Origin: Scatosoma sp045576335
GTDB taxonomy: Bacteria; Bacillota; Clostridia; Christensenellales; Borkfalkiaceae
DNA: 64,000 nt
Direction of reading: 5' to 3'
Assembly (NCBI GenBank): GCA_045576335.1
Contig: JAZNGH010000020.1
Coordinates: 1-64,000 of the forward strand
Shown here: positions 27,292 through 37,069 of the stretch, piece after piece
Numbering within the stretch: position 1 is the first letter of the stretch
Layout of the letters: every line of letters starts with the position of its first letter
Position numbers and translations under genes: made by a program
Notes under the pieces: model-generated
Database searches by the model: none
Seen by the model: only the letters and a program-made list of their open reading frames with translations
Told to the model about the DNA's origin: nothing

Positions 27292-30210
27292 TTATTCAGC
27301 ACTATCCTCTGCACTCTCTTCTTGCTTGGGCGGCGTTTCTTCGCCTTCCGCCCAAACGGCGTATACCGTCGAGCCTATCGGAGCTTCTACAACTTTTCCC
27401 GTTTGATAAACGACCGTTTCTGCCGCGTCGCTTGTATCCCAGCCAAGGAACGTATATCCCTCTCTCATAGGTTTCGTGATTGCCGTTTCGGTTTTTGCGT
27501 TTGTGAACGTATCCGCCCCAACCGTCACGGAAACGACGTACGACTTATCCTCGGACAAGGTACAGCCCCAAACCGCCGGTCGATAGGAAGAATTCCAACG
27601 GACGTGCCAACCGTCCAGTTTCTCCGCAGCGTCCGTGTATACCGTTAAGGTTTTACAACCGTAAAAAGCATGTGCACCAATCTCTTCGATACCGCTATGC
27701 AATACGATAGATTGCAAATTGTTACAACCTTTGAAAGCATAGTTACCGATAGACTTTAAGCTTTGCGGTAAAGATACCTCTAAAAGATTTTCCAAACCGT
27801 AAAACGCATAATTGTCTATGCTTGTTACTCCTTCGCTCATTGTAACGCTACGTACGCTCGTACATTTATAAAAAGCATACGCACCAATCGTTTTAATGTT
27901 CTCGGGAACAACAACCTCTTCTAACGAAATGCAATTTTGAAACGCTCTGTCGCTGATTGCGTCCAAGCCCGTTCCAAACGTGACCGCTTTTAACTTTTCG
28001 CATTTTCCGAATGCACGAACACCCATTTGCGTCAACGAGTTGGGAATCGTGAGCGTTTCCAAGGTCGTACATTTATAGAATGCGTAGTCGCCGATTGTCT
28101 TGACGCCTTGCCAAGATTGCGTCAATACATCCAACGTTTCCTTAAACGTGACGGTATCCAAATTGATACAACCGTAAAACGCGTATGCATCAATCGTTTC
28201 CACCGAAGAGGCTATCTCGATTTTACCGAGATGCTCACACTTATAGAATGCAGAACGCCCGATTTCCGTCAGTTTTCTCGGCATATCCACACTGATAAGC
28301 GAGGTACATTTATAAAAGGTATACGGTTCGATTTTCGTAAGATCGGAATTGAGGTTTGCAACCTCTAACGACGAACATTCGTAAAACGCGCCTCTGCCGA
28401 TATAACGGACCGTTGACAGTCCCTTCACCGTGTTGAGCGTTGCACATTGATAGAACGCATAATCGGCAATGCCTCTCGTGTCTTCGGCGATTTCCACCAC
28501 CGAAATCCCTTCTGCATTGTAACCTACCACCCAGTTCCCCGCATAAACCAATCCGTCGGCAGCGGGTGCGTTCCAAAGCGCGGTATTACGAAAAGCGTAC
28601 GTACCTATCGACTCTACGCTTTCGGGAATAATCGATTCGCCGTAGCGGTCGTTATTCAGCATAGAACAACCGTAAAAGGCATAAGAACCGATATGCTTAA
28701 TCGGGGAATCCCCCGTGTTGCTCTCCAAACGAAGCGTAGACAGCATTTTACATTTATAAAACGCTCTTTCGCCTATCGTTTCAATACTGCTGTTATATAA
28801 GACCACTTGCACCAGCTGTAAATTATTATAGAACGCATATTTCCCGAGATATTTAACGGACGAACCGAGGTTGACGGTCGAAAGCTTTTTACAACCGTAA
28901 AATACCTCGTCGGCGATTCCTACAATCGGTTTTTCCAGAGCAAACGTTTCTTGCTCTGCCTCTTCGCCTTCTTCGTGGTCGTATTGCACGATAATCGAAT
29001 CTTGATTGATTTTATACAACGTATCCCTAACGGTACACGCTATTACCCAATTATCGGCGTAAATAAGAGGTTTTTTCGCCGCAACGGCATCTATATACAG
29101 TTTTGTCGCATTAAATGCTTTTGCGCGAACGTACTCGACGGAATCGGGAATAACCACGTTTTCCAACGATTCACATTCGTAAAAAGCCTTGCTTCCTATT
29201 TCTATCAGTCCATCGGGAAATTCCACCGTTGCCAGCGACGTGCATTGTGCAAACGCGAGATCGTAAATTACGGTCAATGCACCTTCGGAAGCAAAAGAAA
29301 TATCCGTCAAAGCCTTGCATCTGTAAAAGGCATTTTGGTCGATAGCTTGAAGTCCTTTACCCGTCTGCAACTCTTTCAACAAAGAATTCTCGGAAAAAGC
29401 ATACGGTCCGATATACGTTACAGAGTCAGGAAGAACGAGTTTTTTTAAGTTGGTACAATTCGTAAACGCCGATTCCCCGATATACGTAAGCTCGTTACCG
29501 AGCTCCACCGTTTCCAAGCCTTTACAGTGGGCAAACGTATATTCGTTCAATATCTCCACCGAATTAGGAATGGTAACTGCGTTCAACAAGTAACAAGACT
29601 GAAAAGCCGCCGCACCGATTGAACTTACCGATTCGGGAATGGTAATAGCCGTAAGTCTTGAACAGTTGTAGAACGCTTTGCTTTCAATTGTTTCTACGTT
29701 ATTTCCGATTACTACCTCTTGAATGGCGGTATTTCCTCTAAAAGCCGCCGCACCAATGGACGTTACGGGTTTACCGCGATATACGTCTTCAATAATTACC
29801 TTTCCGTTTGCCGTACCCGCGCCAACAACTTGATACTCCGCGTTGTTAATCAAGGAATATAAGCAACCCGATTGATAATTCTTCTTAAAATAGTAAACAT
29901 TGGACCATTCTGAATCCTCATTGCCCGATTTTACCAAAGTCGCCTTAATGCGGATTTCATAATCCCCCTCTGCCAATCTGGAAAGGGAATATCTCGCACT
30001 GGCTACGGTATCCGTATCGGATATACCCGAGTCGACGTCGGTGATTTCCACAACGTATCGTCGCGCATTCTCTACTGCCGTCCACGTAAGTTTGTTGTCT
30101 ATATCCACGCTCAAATCCGCGGGCGTTGCCAATCTATTCCCGCAAGCCGCAAAAAACGCCATTACGCCGATAATTAGACTTAACAACATTAGTATTTTTA
30201 TTTTTTTCAT
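27292..30210 (-). CDS. BspA-like LRR lipoprotein with C-terminal B-repeat
   Basis: A 972-residue lipoprotein with signal FFAAC and Cys23. It has an Fn3-like segment (LTWTAVENARRYVVEITD, ~30-100), then about 30 LRR_5/BspA units of ~23 residues (~120-895; typical phrases AFYKCTSL, SVTSIGAYAFYGC), and a final B-repeat (YTFLGWDTSD ... VYAVWAEGE) with an acidic tail. The ATG at 30210 is chosen because GGGAGGT lies 3-4 nt upstream; a longer frame would start at a GTG within that ribosome site. BspA-type LRRs mediate binding to host proteins and other bacteria in characterised cases. It is the first surface protein after the VWA genes. No cell-wall sorting signal is present, so it should be held by the lipid. 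Confidence 0.88.
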   Translation of the reverse strand: MKKIKILMLLSLIIGVMAFFAACGNRLATPADLSVDIDNKLTWTAVENARRYVVEITDVDSGISDTDTVASARYSLSRLAEGDYEIRIKATLVKSGNEDSEWSNVYYFKKNYQSGCLYSLINNAEYQVVGAGTANGKVIIEDVYRGKPVTSIGAAAFRGNTAIQEVVIGNNVETIESKAFYNCSRLTAITIPESVSSIGAAAFQSCYLLNAVTIPNSVEILNEYTFAHCKGLETVELGNELTYIGESAFTNCTNLKKLVLPDSVTYIGPYAFSENSLLKELQTGKGLQAIDQNAFYRCKALTDISFASEGALTVIYDLAFAQCTSLATVEFPDGLIEIGSKAFYECESLENVVIPDSVEYVRAKAFNATKLYIDAVAAKKPLIYADNWVIACTVRDTLYKINQDSIIVQYDHEEGEEAEQETFALEKPIVGIADEVFYGCKKLSTVNLGSSVKYLGKYAFYNNLQLVQVVLYNSSIETIGERAFYKCKMLSTLRLESNTGDSPIKHIGSYAFYGCSMLNNDRYGESIIPESVESIGTYAFRNTALWNAPAADGLVYAGNWVVGYNAEGISVVEIAEDTRGIADYAFYQCATLNTVKGLSTVRYIGRGAFYECSSLEVANLNSDLTKIEPYTFYKCTSLISVDMPRKLTEIGRSAFYKCEHLGKIEIASSVETIDAYAFYGCINLDTVTFKETLDVLTQSWQGVKTIGDYAFYKCTTLETLTIPNSLTQMGVRAFGKCEKLKAVTFGTGLDAISDRAFQNCISLEEVVVPENIKTIGAYAFYKCTSVRSVTMSEGVTSIDNYAFYGLENLLEVSLPQSLKSIGNYAFKGCNNLQSIVLHSGIEEIGAHAFYGCKTLTVYTDAAEKLDGWHVRWNSSYRPAVWGCTLSEDKSYVVSVTVGADTFTNAKTETAITKPMREGYTFLGWDTSDAAETVVYQTGKVVEAPIGSTVYAVWAEGEETPPKQEESAEDSAE

Positions 30211-30277
30211 ATTACCTCCCCCCACGTCAAGCGGTTTTGCTTGCTATGCAGGTTTGAAAAAACGAGTAAATTGCTTA

Positions 30278-33124
30278 TCATTTCTTTTCGTTTTTCTTTT
30301 CTTGATATTCACGAATGAGCTCGTGCGGCCACTTGAACTTAAATTTACGCACCACGATATCAAGCAAGAACAACACAATCGCCAAAATCATAAATAATAT
30401 TCTGGGATCATACACCTTATCGAGGTCGGTTATAAAGCCTTCAAAAACCTCCCAAGGATTTTCCAAATCCTCAATGACGCTACCGCCGCTACGAGCCGTC
30501 AATTCTTTCACAAGTGTCAAACCGTTCAACGATTCTTCATCCGCAAAAAGGAAGGAATCGTATTCTTTGGAATACGTAAAGTTTTTATAGAAAGAAAGCG
30601 TAGAGGTCACGCCGCCGTCCGCATCGTATTTCGTCAATTCAATCTTATATAAACCGCTTTCACGGATTACGAAATTACATCTACTGTACCCGTTCTCCGC
30701 GCTCAAAGGTAAATTCACGTAGCAAGGCACTTCGCTTAAAGAAACGTCCTCCGTCTTTTCGTTCAAATTGCCAACCACTTGACCCGTCGCAACGTCGATA
30801 ATTTGTCCCGTCACCTTTTCGCCCTCTTTCAAGCTCTCGAAAAGAAGGCTTAATTGATTGATGTAGTTTTCCTCTTTCATTTCCGCCGTAATTTCCGTCG
30901 GACGGATATTTTTAATCGGCATTAGGTTATCGACAACTTTTTTCAAGAAGGTTTTACCGTTCACGTCCGACATAAACGAGGCTGACCACACGCCGCTTAA
31001 ATCGCACATAAAGCTACCAACCATACCCTCGCCGTATTTCCATTGAGCGTATAACGGTACGTTATATTCGCCCGTCAAAATCAAATCGGCAGTCGGACGG
31101 ACCTTCACACCGTAAAATCCGTCAAGCGTAAGGGTAAGCGTATCGACGTCAACCGTTCCGTCCTCCCCTTCCACGCGCGTAAGACCTTGCACCAACGGGG
31201 ACATAATGTCATTGACACGAACGTTAAAGGTTTCATAGTTGACTTCTTTAAGAGCGGTAGTATTCAATTCCTCTCTCATCTTCGCCGTCAACTCGTCACC
31301 AGACGCCATAATCACTCGTCCGTTTGCCGCTTCCGTGATAGAAGACGCTAATTTATAACCCGAATCCTCGGTACTTTTCATACTGATACCGACGACGGAC
31401 ACGGTAATTCCCGAATTTTTATGCAAATCCGTTGCAATATCCACAACCGTTTGCGTATCGCCCGTCAAGCCGTCCGAAATAACGACGATATGCCGTTTAT
31501 CAACGTTTTCCAAAGCGCGGAGCATTTGTCCCGCCTTATCGATTGCGTCCGAAAGAACGGTACTCGCCGCCGCATTCGTAATAGAAGCAATCGCCTTTTT
31601 GATTTTAGATTCTTGAATACGGGGCGTCATTTCCAAAATCGTATTCACGTAATCGTCAAACGTAAGGATACCAATATAATCGCGTTCCGTCAAGGAGGAT
31701 AAGCAAGCCGTGATACCGTCTTTAGCGGCATCCACCTTGACAAGTCCCGACGCATCGTCCGTCTGTGCCATAGAGCCCGACGTATCCAAGCAGAACACAA
31801 CGCCGACGGGAGGCGTATAATTTACCGCTTGTACGGGCAACATCTGTTGATACAAGCTCCCGTACATATCCTCACGGTTGTAAGCGTGCGCCGTTTGTAC
31901 GGTTTCACCGTTATCGCCCGTTGTTTCTTGGCTGCCGCCAAGGGTGAACAAGCCGCCGCCATACCCGTAAACGTATTCATTCAACATTTCGTCAAATGCA
32001 ACGACCGAACATTGCTCAACAAGGTCGTTGTTGGAAATATTATTCAAGACAATTTGATCGTACGCGCAAAGCTCCTTCACGGACTTCGGCAAGTCCGTCG
32101 CCGTAATGTTCTTCACGTCAATATTATACGTATCGAGGCTTTGCAACAAATTCACAAACAGGGTAGACGAGCCGTCCACACTTTCCAATATGAGAATTTT
32201 ATTGAATACTTCCATATAATAATAGGAACAGTACTCGTTATTTTTATCCGTCGTTTCCGACTTATTGGTCGTCAACGAAAATACGGTTTCGTGCAAACCG
32301 TCCTCGGTAAACGTAAACGGCAGTAAAACGGTTTGTGTGCCGGCGATTAAATCGACCGACTTGGAAGCGGTTTCTTCGCTGTTATCTTGCATCTTAATCG
32401 TCGCGGTCGCTTCCTCTTTGCTTTGGATTTTAACGGCTACGGTATATTCCTCGTCAACCGTCATATGATATTCGGGAAACTCTACCCCAACGATTTGCGC
32501 GTCGTAGCCTTTTTCTTCGGTAGGAATATACGCCACGTCTAATTTAATACCGGAGGCAACGATAGAACGAACCACGGAAAGTGCTTCTTCATCCGTTTCT
32601 TTACCGTCTGTAACAAAAACGATTTTTGCCGTTTGCGGATTGCCGAACAGATTTTTGGCATACGTCAAAGCCGCGGCGATATCCGTCGCGCCCGTTTCGG
32701 GCAGCTCTGCCGACAAATATTGCTCGTACACCGTGTCTACCTGATAGGTCAAAGGCGCGGCGTATACTTGGTCGAAACCAAACGTAACGACGCCTACCTT
32801 ATACCCGTCGTATTGGCTGTCTTGTAAAACGACTTCCACAAATTCATCCCGCGTCTGTGCAGCAGATTCTTCGGAATCGGAAACGTCCACGAGATAAATA
32901 ATCTCGTTTTCTTCGTTTGTGATTTGATAAGAAAATTGAATTCCCGAAAGCGCGCCGATAGCAAACACCATCACGATCAAGTGCAATACGATAGACGTAA
33001 TACGGTTTCTTGTTCTACGATAACGCTTCGCCAATCGAAAATAAGGCAATAGCGTAAGAACAACCGCGGGGATAAGTAATAACAGTAACCAAGGATGAGA
33101 AAACTCAATTCTAAAATTGTGCAT
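30278..33124 (-). CDS. Membrane protein with two VWA domains and a GATase-like middle domain
   Basis: A 948-residue protein. Two N-terminal TM helices (~11-28, 43-63) are followed by a VWA domain with complete metal-site residues (DVSDS 80-84, Thr147, Asp173), a beta domain, a class-I-glutamine-amidotransferase-like fold segment with GYGGGLFTLGG (~388-398) but no obvious catalytic triad, and a second VWA domain with canonical DTSGSM (447-452) and VVISDG. One TM helix lies near the C-terminus (~905-930), with a basic end. The large middle part should face outward. Such proteins accompany MoxR/DUF58/BatA genes and are thought to act with the MoxR ATPase in assembly or maturation of other proteins. 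AAAGGAGG precedes the ATG. It starts 12 nt after the BatA-like gene. Confidence 0.88.
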   Translation of the reverse strand: MHNFRIEFSHPWLLLLLIPAVVLTLLPYFRLAKRYRRTRNRITSIVLHLIVMVFAIGALSGIQFSYQITNEENEIIYLVDVSDSEESAAQTRDEFVEVVLQDSQYDGYKVGVVTFGFDQVYAAPLTYQVDTVYEQYLSAELPETGATDIAAALTYAKNLFGNPQTAKIVFVTDGKETDEEALSVVRSIVASGIKLDVAYIPTEEKGYDAQIVGVEFPEYHMTVDEEYTVAVKIQSKEEATATIKMQDNSEETASKSVDLIAGTQTVLLPFTFTEDGLHETVFSLTTNKSETTDKNNEYCSYYYMEVFNKILILESVDGSSTLFVNLLQSLDTYNIDVKNITATDLPKSVKELCAYDQIVLNNISNNDLVEQCSVVAFDEMLNEYVYGYGGGLFTLGGSQETTGDNGETVQTAHAYNREDMYGSLYQQMLPVQAVNYTPPVGVVFCLDTSGSMAQTDDASGLVKVDAAKDGITACLSSLTERDYIGILTFDDYVNTILEMTPRIQESKIKKAIASITNAAASTVLSDAIDKAGQMLRALENVDKRHIVVISDGLTGDTQTVVDIATDLHKNSGITVSVVGISMKSTEDSGYKLASSITEAANGRVIMASGDELTAKMREELNTTALKEVNYETFNVRVNDIMSPLVQGLTRVEGEDGTVDVDTLTLTLDGFYGVKVRPTADLILTGEYNVPLYAQWKYGEGMVGSFMCDLSGVWSASFMSDVNGKTFLKKVVDNLMPIKNIRPTEITAEMKEENYINQLSLLFESLKEGEKVTGQIIDVATGQVVGNLNEKTEDVSLSEVPCYVNLPLSAENGYSRCNFVIRESGLYKIELTKYDADGGVTSTLSFYKNFTYSKEYDSFLFADEESLNGLTLVKELTARSGGSVIEDLENPWEVFEGFITDLDKVYDPRILFMILAIVLFLLDIVVRKFKFKWPHELIREYQEKKNEKK

Positions 33125-33136
33125 ATTTCCCCTCCT

Positions 33137-35122
33137 TTACATATTCTCGCGGCTTTGTAACCACCACTCCACGAAGAGTAGCGCCACAAGCCCTGCGGCG
33201 AGATAGAGTAATAAGTCTTTGAAATAATCCGATTCTTGCTGTTCTTTGTACGGATTGCTCAAAATCATACCCTCTTGGAAGATATTGCTTTCCGAAGCAG
33301 GTACTTTTACGTAGACGTATTCCTTGATAGAAGCGTTCGTCAACGGATTTTTTTGTACTAAAATATAGTTGCCCGGCTCTTCCAAGGATAACTTTGCGGG
33401 GAAAGTTGTAAGCGTTTCCAAAGTAGTATCGCCGATTTTGACTTCCAAATCACCCCCGCGCGACTGCAAGTTGAACGTTTCGTACACGTCAAAAGAATGA
33501 TCTGCAATCGTCATAGGGAAGAAATAATCGAAAACGTTGCACATCAGCATAGGGAAATCCAACAAAATCGCCAAGTTGGAATAGTGCATACTCCACGTCA
33601 TCAAGACAACTTTGGAGGACGGCTCGTTTCGTACCATAAACACGGGATTTCCGTCACAAGACATCAACGTTTCATACGTATCGTCCGTCCTTACCGTCGT
33701 ATACTGACTGACCGTGATATTATCCGGATTAACTTGATTGAGAATAGAATGCGACGATTCTGCCGTCAAAGATATACTGTCACGGAACGTTTTATTCGCT
33801 TCGGTCACACGGAAGCCCGCACCGTCCGGTGCAGCATCGGGATTAACCAGCATTACAACGCCGTCAAGCGGCAAGTTTTCAGGCATCACGTGCTCAAAAA
33901 GATAGAAATCAAACCCTTCTTTTGCCGGTTCGACACCTTGCTTTACTTCCGTAATCTGTATATCCCAGTATTTTGCATACGCGGATTGCAGCGTTAACAA
34001 CACGCCACGGAAGAACGGGTTTGCGTTTCCGGAAGAATACTGGATTTTGACAATTTGCTTTTGACCGTTGAACAAGTTAAAGTTGTTGTCCAACGCCAAA
34101 GAATCTGCCGTCGTGTCCAAATTGAAATAGATTGCCTCGTACGAATAAATACGTTCACCGTCGCCGAGAATTACGTATTCTAACCCCTCTTCCTCTTCGA
34201 TATCGAGGTCGCCGTAGAGTTCGGCGTAAGAAATATCCGTAATGAATACAATCGTCTTTTCTTGTGTTCCGCTAAACGAGAAGGAGTGTTGCAAAGTCAT
34301 GGGCTGACCGCCACCGTCCTCCGTCGAATTGGCGTTCACGGCTTGCAACGTCAACGTTACGGCTTTGGTTACGTCCGGTCCGTAATAAGCGACGTCCACG
34401 CTAAACGTATAGTAGTTGTTATTGATTTGTGTGGAAACGTCGAGGATTGCGGCGTTCCACTCTTCCTCTGCCGCTACGTTTTCAATCGTAATCCCTTCGG
34501 GAACGTAAGCGTATTCCGTATCCGAGTAAAGATAAATTTTTGCCGACGGATTTTCCGTAAGCACGTCCTCGCAAAGGGAAATTGCGCCTTCAATATTCGC
34601 TTCACCGTAAGAACACTTCTTTTCGCCATTCGTCAACGAGGCAAAAGCTTTGTCCAAATCGGTTTTTTCGCCCGTAGAAATTCTTTCAACGAGGAATACG
34701 GGTTTGGGTTCAGCCAAAATCACGGAAACAATCCCCCCGCCGTTCAAAACCTCGTCTGCATGCCCCTTCGCACTCGTCAACGCGCGTGAAAAACGCGTTT
34801 CGTCGTCAATTTCCGTCCGCATACTCGCCGACGAATCGATAATAGCGATAATTTCCGTTTCTTCCACCACCGTTTTAAGAACGATTGCGGGTTTTGCCAA
34901 AATTGCGGCACAACTTGCAAGAATAAGGATTTGACACAATATCAGGAGGATATTGCGTAACTTGCTAATCGGTATTCTCTTTTTTCTGTATTTTAGGCTC
35001 AATTTCCAAATATACGTACTGGAAATATATTTTTGTTGATAGTTGGGACGAATGATATAAATAATAATCAACGCCACAATACCAAGCAAACCAAGCAAGC
35101 CCAAAGGAGCTAATAACGTCAT
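33137..35122 (-). CDS. BatA-like membrane protein with N-terminal VWA domain
   Basis: A 661-residue protein. It begins with the BatA/aerotolerance N-terminal pattern: TM helix (~6-24), a basic loop with YISSTYIWKLSLKYRKKR, second TM helix (~57-78), then a VWA domain. The MIDAS start DSSAS (96-100) is present and a later Asp (LYSDT) is kept, but the usual metal-site threonine appears replaced in the NIEGAISL stretch, so metal binding may be weaker than in its neighbour. Beta-rich domains follow, and a C-terminal TM helix (~638-656) ends in a short basic tail. The first 4 nt (ATGA) overlap the stop of the DUF58 gene. It likely forms a membrane complex with the DUF58, MoxR and tandem-VWA products. 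Confidence 0.85.
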   Translation of the reverse strand: MTLLAPLGLLGLLGIVALIIIYIIRPNYQQKYISSTYIWKLSLKYRKKRIPISKLRNILLILCQILILASCAAILAKPAIVLKTVVEETEIIAIIDSSASMRTEIDDETRFSRALTSAKGHADEVLNGGGIVSVILAEPKPVFLVERISTGEKTDLDKAFASLTNGEKKCSYGEANIEGAISLCEDVLTENPSAKIYLYSDTEYAYVPEGITIENVAAEEEWNAAILDVSTQINNNYYTFSVDVAYYGPDVTKAVTLTLQAVNANSTEDGGGQPMTLQHSFSFSGTQEKTIVFITDISYAELYGDLDIEEEEGLEYVILGDGERIYSYEAIYFNLDTTADSLALDNNFNLFNGQKQIVKIQYSSGNANPFFRGVLLTLQSAYAKYWDIQITEVKQGVEPAKEGFDFYLFEHVMPENLPLDGVVMLVNPDAAPDGAGFRVTEANKTFRDSISLTAESSHSILNQVNPDNITVSQYTTVRTDDTYETLMSCDGNPVFMVRNEPSSKVVLMTWSMHYSNLAILLDFPMLMCNVFDYFFPMTIADHSFDVYETFNLQSRGGDLEVKIGDTTLETLTTFPAKLSLEEPGNYILVQKNPLTNASIKEYVYVKVPASESNIFQEGMILSNPYKEQQESDYFKDLLLYLAAGLVALLFVEWWLQSRENM

Positions 35123-36018
35123 GCCATCACACCTACTTTTAACAATTCTCCAAATAATACCCTTTCAATAGGCTGTTCCGTATTGATAGAAACGTAATCG
35201 ACGTTGCGTTTCATACAAAACTCTTTAATGTCAGCCTTAAAATCGCGTAATGCTTCTTCGTATGCCTTTTGCATGCTACGCGTGATTCGCATTTTCATAT
35301 TTTTCGTGTCTGCCAAATCAACCGATTCTACGTCAATCAAATTGACGCGACCGTCATAAGAGGGGTCTAATTCTTCGGGAGTCAACGTCTGCACGAGCAG
35401 AACTTGTCTTTTTTTATAACATAAATAATCGACCGCATCTTTCCACGAACTATCCGTCAATAAATCCGAGATGATTACGGTCAAACCGTTTCTTGTACCC
35501 GTATCAGGGCAATTTTTGATGCACGCATTCAAATCCACTTCACCGTCAAACTCAACTTTTTCCAATTCGCTAATTGCGCGGAAAAAAGAATTTTTACCAA
35601 CGATCGTTCCAAAAGGATTTTCCGCGCGATTCCCGTTCATCAAATGAAAGGACACCCTATCCATATTTTGAACGGCCAAAAATCCCATTGCCGCGGCAGT
35701 TGCCGTAGCATAGGACGCTTTTTGCGGATTATCTTTCCCCATGGAGGCAGAGCAATCCAAAAAGATTTGGATTTGCATCTGTCTTTCGTCGGTGAACAGT
35801 CTAAGAAAATATTTTTCAAAACGACTAAACAAATTCCAATCGATACGGCGAATGTCGTCACCGAGCTGATATTCGCGGAAATCTGCAAATTCCACCGTTT
35901 GACCGTAGGAATGAACAAGATTTTTGCCGCCGAAATATCCGGAAAGATTAGAGCGCAAATGTAAGGACATTGCCTCTAATCTACTGAAAAATTTGTCGTT
36001 TAAGTGGGAACCTTTCAT
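35119..36018 (-). CDS. DUF58 domain-containing protein
   Basis: A 299-residue soluble DUF58 protein. It carries the family block GDDIRRIDWNLFSR (53-66) and a VWA-type strand ending in DCSASM (88-93), followed by IISDLL. The conserved partners in this family are a MoxR ATPase upstream and BatA/VWA membrane proteins downstream; all are present here in that order. CGGAG lies about 8 nt upstream of the ATG. It ends in a 4-nt overlap with the BatA-like gene. It probably links the cytoplasmic ATPase to the membrane VWA proteins. The length is slightly short but within the range for the family. Confidence 0.9.
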   Translation of the reverse strand: MKGSHLNDKFFSRLEAMSLHLRSNLSGYFGGKNLVHSYGQTVEFADFREYQLGDDIRRIDWNLFSRFEKYFLRLFTDERQMQIQIFLDCSASMGKDNPQKASYATATAAAMGFLAVQNMDRVSFHLMNGNRAENPFGTIVGKNSFFRAISELEKVEFDGEVDLNACIKNCPDTGTRNGLTVIISDLLTDSSWKDAVDYLCYKKRQVLLVQTLTPEELDPSYDGRVNLIDVESVDLADTKNMKMRITRSMQKAYEEALRDFKADIKEFCMKRNVDYVSINTEQPIERVLFGELLKVGVMA

Positions 36019-36047
36019 GCGTTAAACTCCGATACTGCCAAGCTTCA

Positions 36048-37046
36048 TTACTTTTTGTTCTTGGGATTTTTGCTTACTTCTTCTACAATCATCTTTACAA
36101 CGTCGTCGGCGGAAACACGCTCGGCAATCGCTTCAAAGTTGAGCTTAATACGGTGACGAAGCACGAGCAAAGCCAAATCGTCAATATCAGAAAACGCAAC
36201 GTTAAATCTCCCTTTAATCAAAGCCAAAACCTTGGCAGCGGAGATAAGTGCCTGTCCCGCACGAGGCGACGCACCGACGCGCACGTATTTTTTCGCCGCT
36301 TCGGAAGCACATTCACTGTCGGGGTGCGTTGCACTCGTAAGAATCATTGCGTAACGCAAAACTTCCGTTGCAACGGGAATTTGATTTGCCGTCGCGCGCA
36401 TTTTGAGCAATTCTTCGCCCGTACAAGCGCACTCGGCAACCTCCGCCATCGTCTTTTGCGTCATATCGACAATCTGCATCAATTCTTCCAAGCTGGGATT
36501 GGGTACGATAAGCTTGAACATAAAACGGTCCATTTGCGCTTCGGGCAAAGGATACGTACCGTCTTGTTCAATCGGGTTTTGCGTAGCCAAAACGAAGAAC
36601 GGCTCGTTGAGCTTTCTCGAAACACCCATAACGGTAACGGTGTGCTCCTGCATTGCCTCCAAAAGTGCGGATTGCGTTTTGGGCGTCGCACGGTTGATTT
36701 CGTCGGCAAGAACAATGTTGCTGAACACGGGACCGGGTTGGAACTTAAAGGTAGAATTCCCATTTTCGTCCTTGATAATGATATTCGTACCCGTCACGTC
36801 GGCAGGCATCAAGTCGGGCGTAAACTGAATTCGCGAGAAAGGCAAATCAAATACTCTGCCCAAGCTTCTGACAAGACGAGTCTTGCCGACGCCAGGAACG
36901 CCTTCCAGCAATACGTTGCCCCCTGCAATCATTGCAATAATCGTACCCTCGACGATTTCTTTTTGACCGATAACGTCGCGCGATACTTGCTCAAAGATGT
37001 TTTTGCATTGACTGCAAAATTGCTCAATGTCTTTTTCTGTTGTCAT
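36048..37046 (-). CDS. MoxR-family AAA+ ATPase
   Basis: A 332-residue AAA+ protein of the MoxR class. Walker A is GVPGVGKT (49-56) and Walker B is VLADEIN (112-118), followed by RATPKTQSALLEAMQE, a MoxR hallmark. Sensor 1 is FVLATQNP with EQDGTYPLPEAQMDRF, also typical. The C-terminal lid contains GASPRAGQALI. Characterised MoxR proteins act as chaperone-like ATPases that help activate or assemble partner proteins, often with VWA proteins. AGAGGT precedes the ATG. It lies 23 nt downstream of the DUF4175-like gene and 29 nt upstream of the DUF58 gene. Confidence 0.95.
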   Translation of the reverse strand: MTTEKDIEQFCSQCKNIFEQVSRDVIGQKEIVEGTIIAMIAGGNVLLEGVPGVGKTRLVRSLGRVFDLPFSRIQFTPDLMPADVTGTNIIIKDENGNSTFKFQPGPVFSNIVLADEINRATPKTQSALLEAMQEHTVTVMGVSRKLNEPFFVLATQNPIEQDGTYPLPEAQMDRFMFKLIVPNPSLEELMQIVDMTQKTMAEVAECACTGEELLKMRATANQIPVATEVLRYAMILTSATHPDSECASEAAKKYVRVGASPRAGQALISAAKVLALIKGRFNVAFSDIDDLALLVLRHRIKLNFEAIAERVSADDVVKMIVEEVSKNPKNKK

Positions 37047-37069
37047 AATAAACCTCTATGTTTAATTTT

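Noticed and set aside
30211..30277. Internal promoter between the tandem-VWA and LRR lipoprotein genes
   Set aside because: Only weak -35/-10-like hexamers were found, none with good match and spacing; the other short gaps in the cluster look the same.
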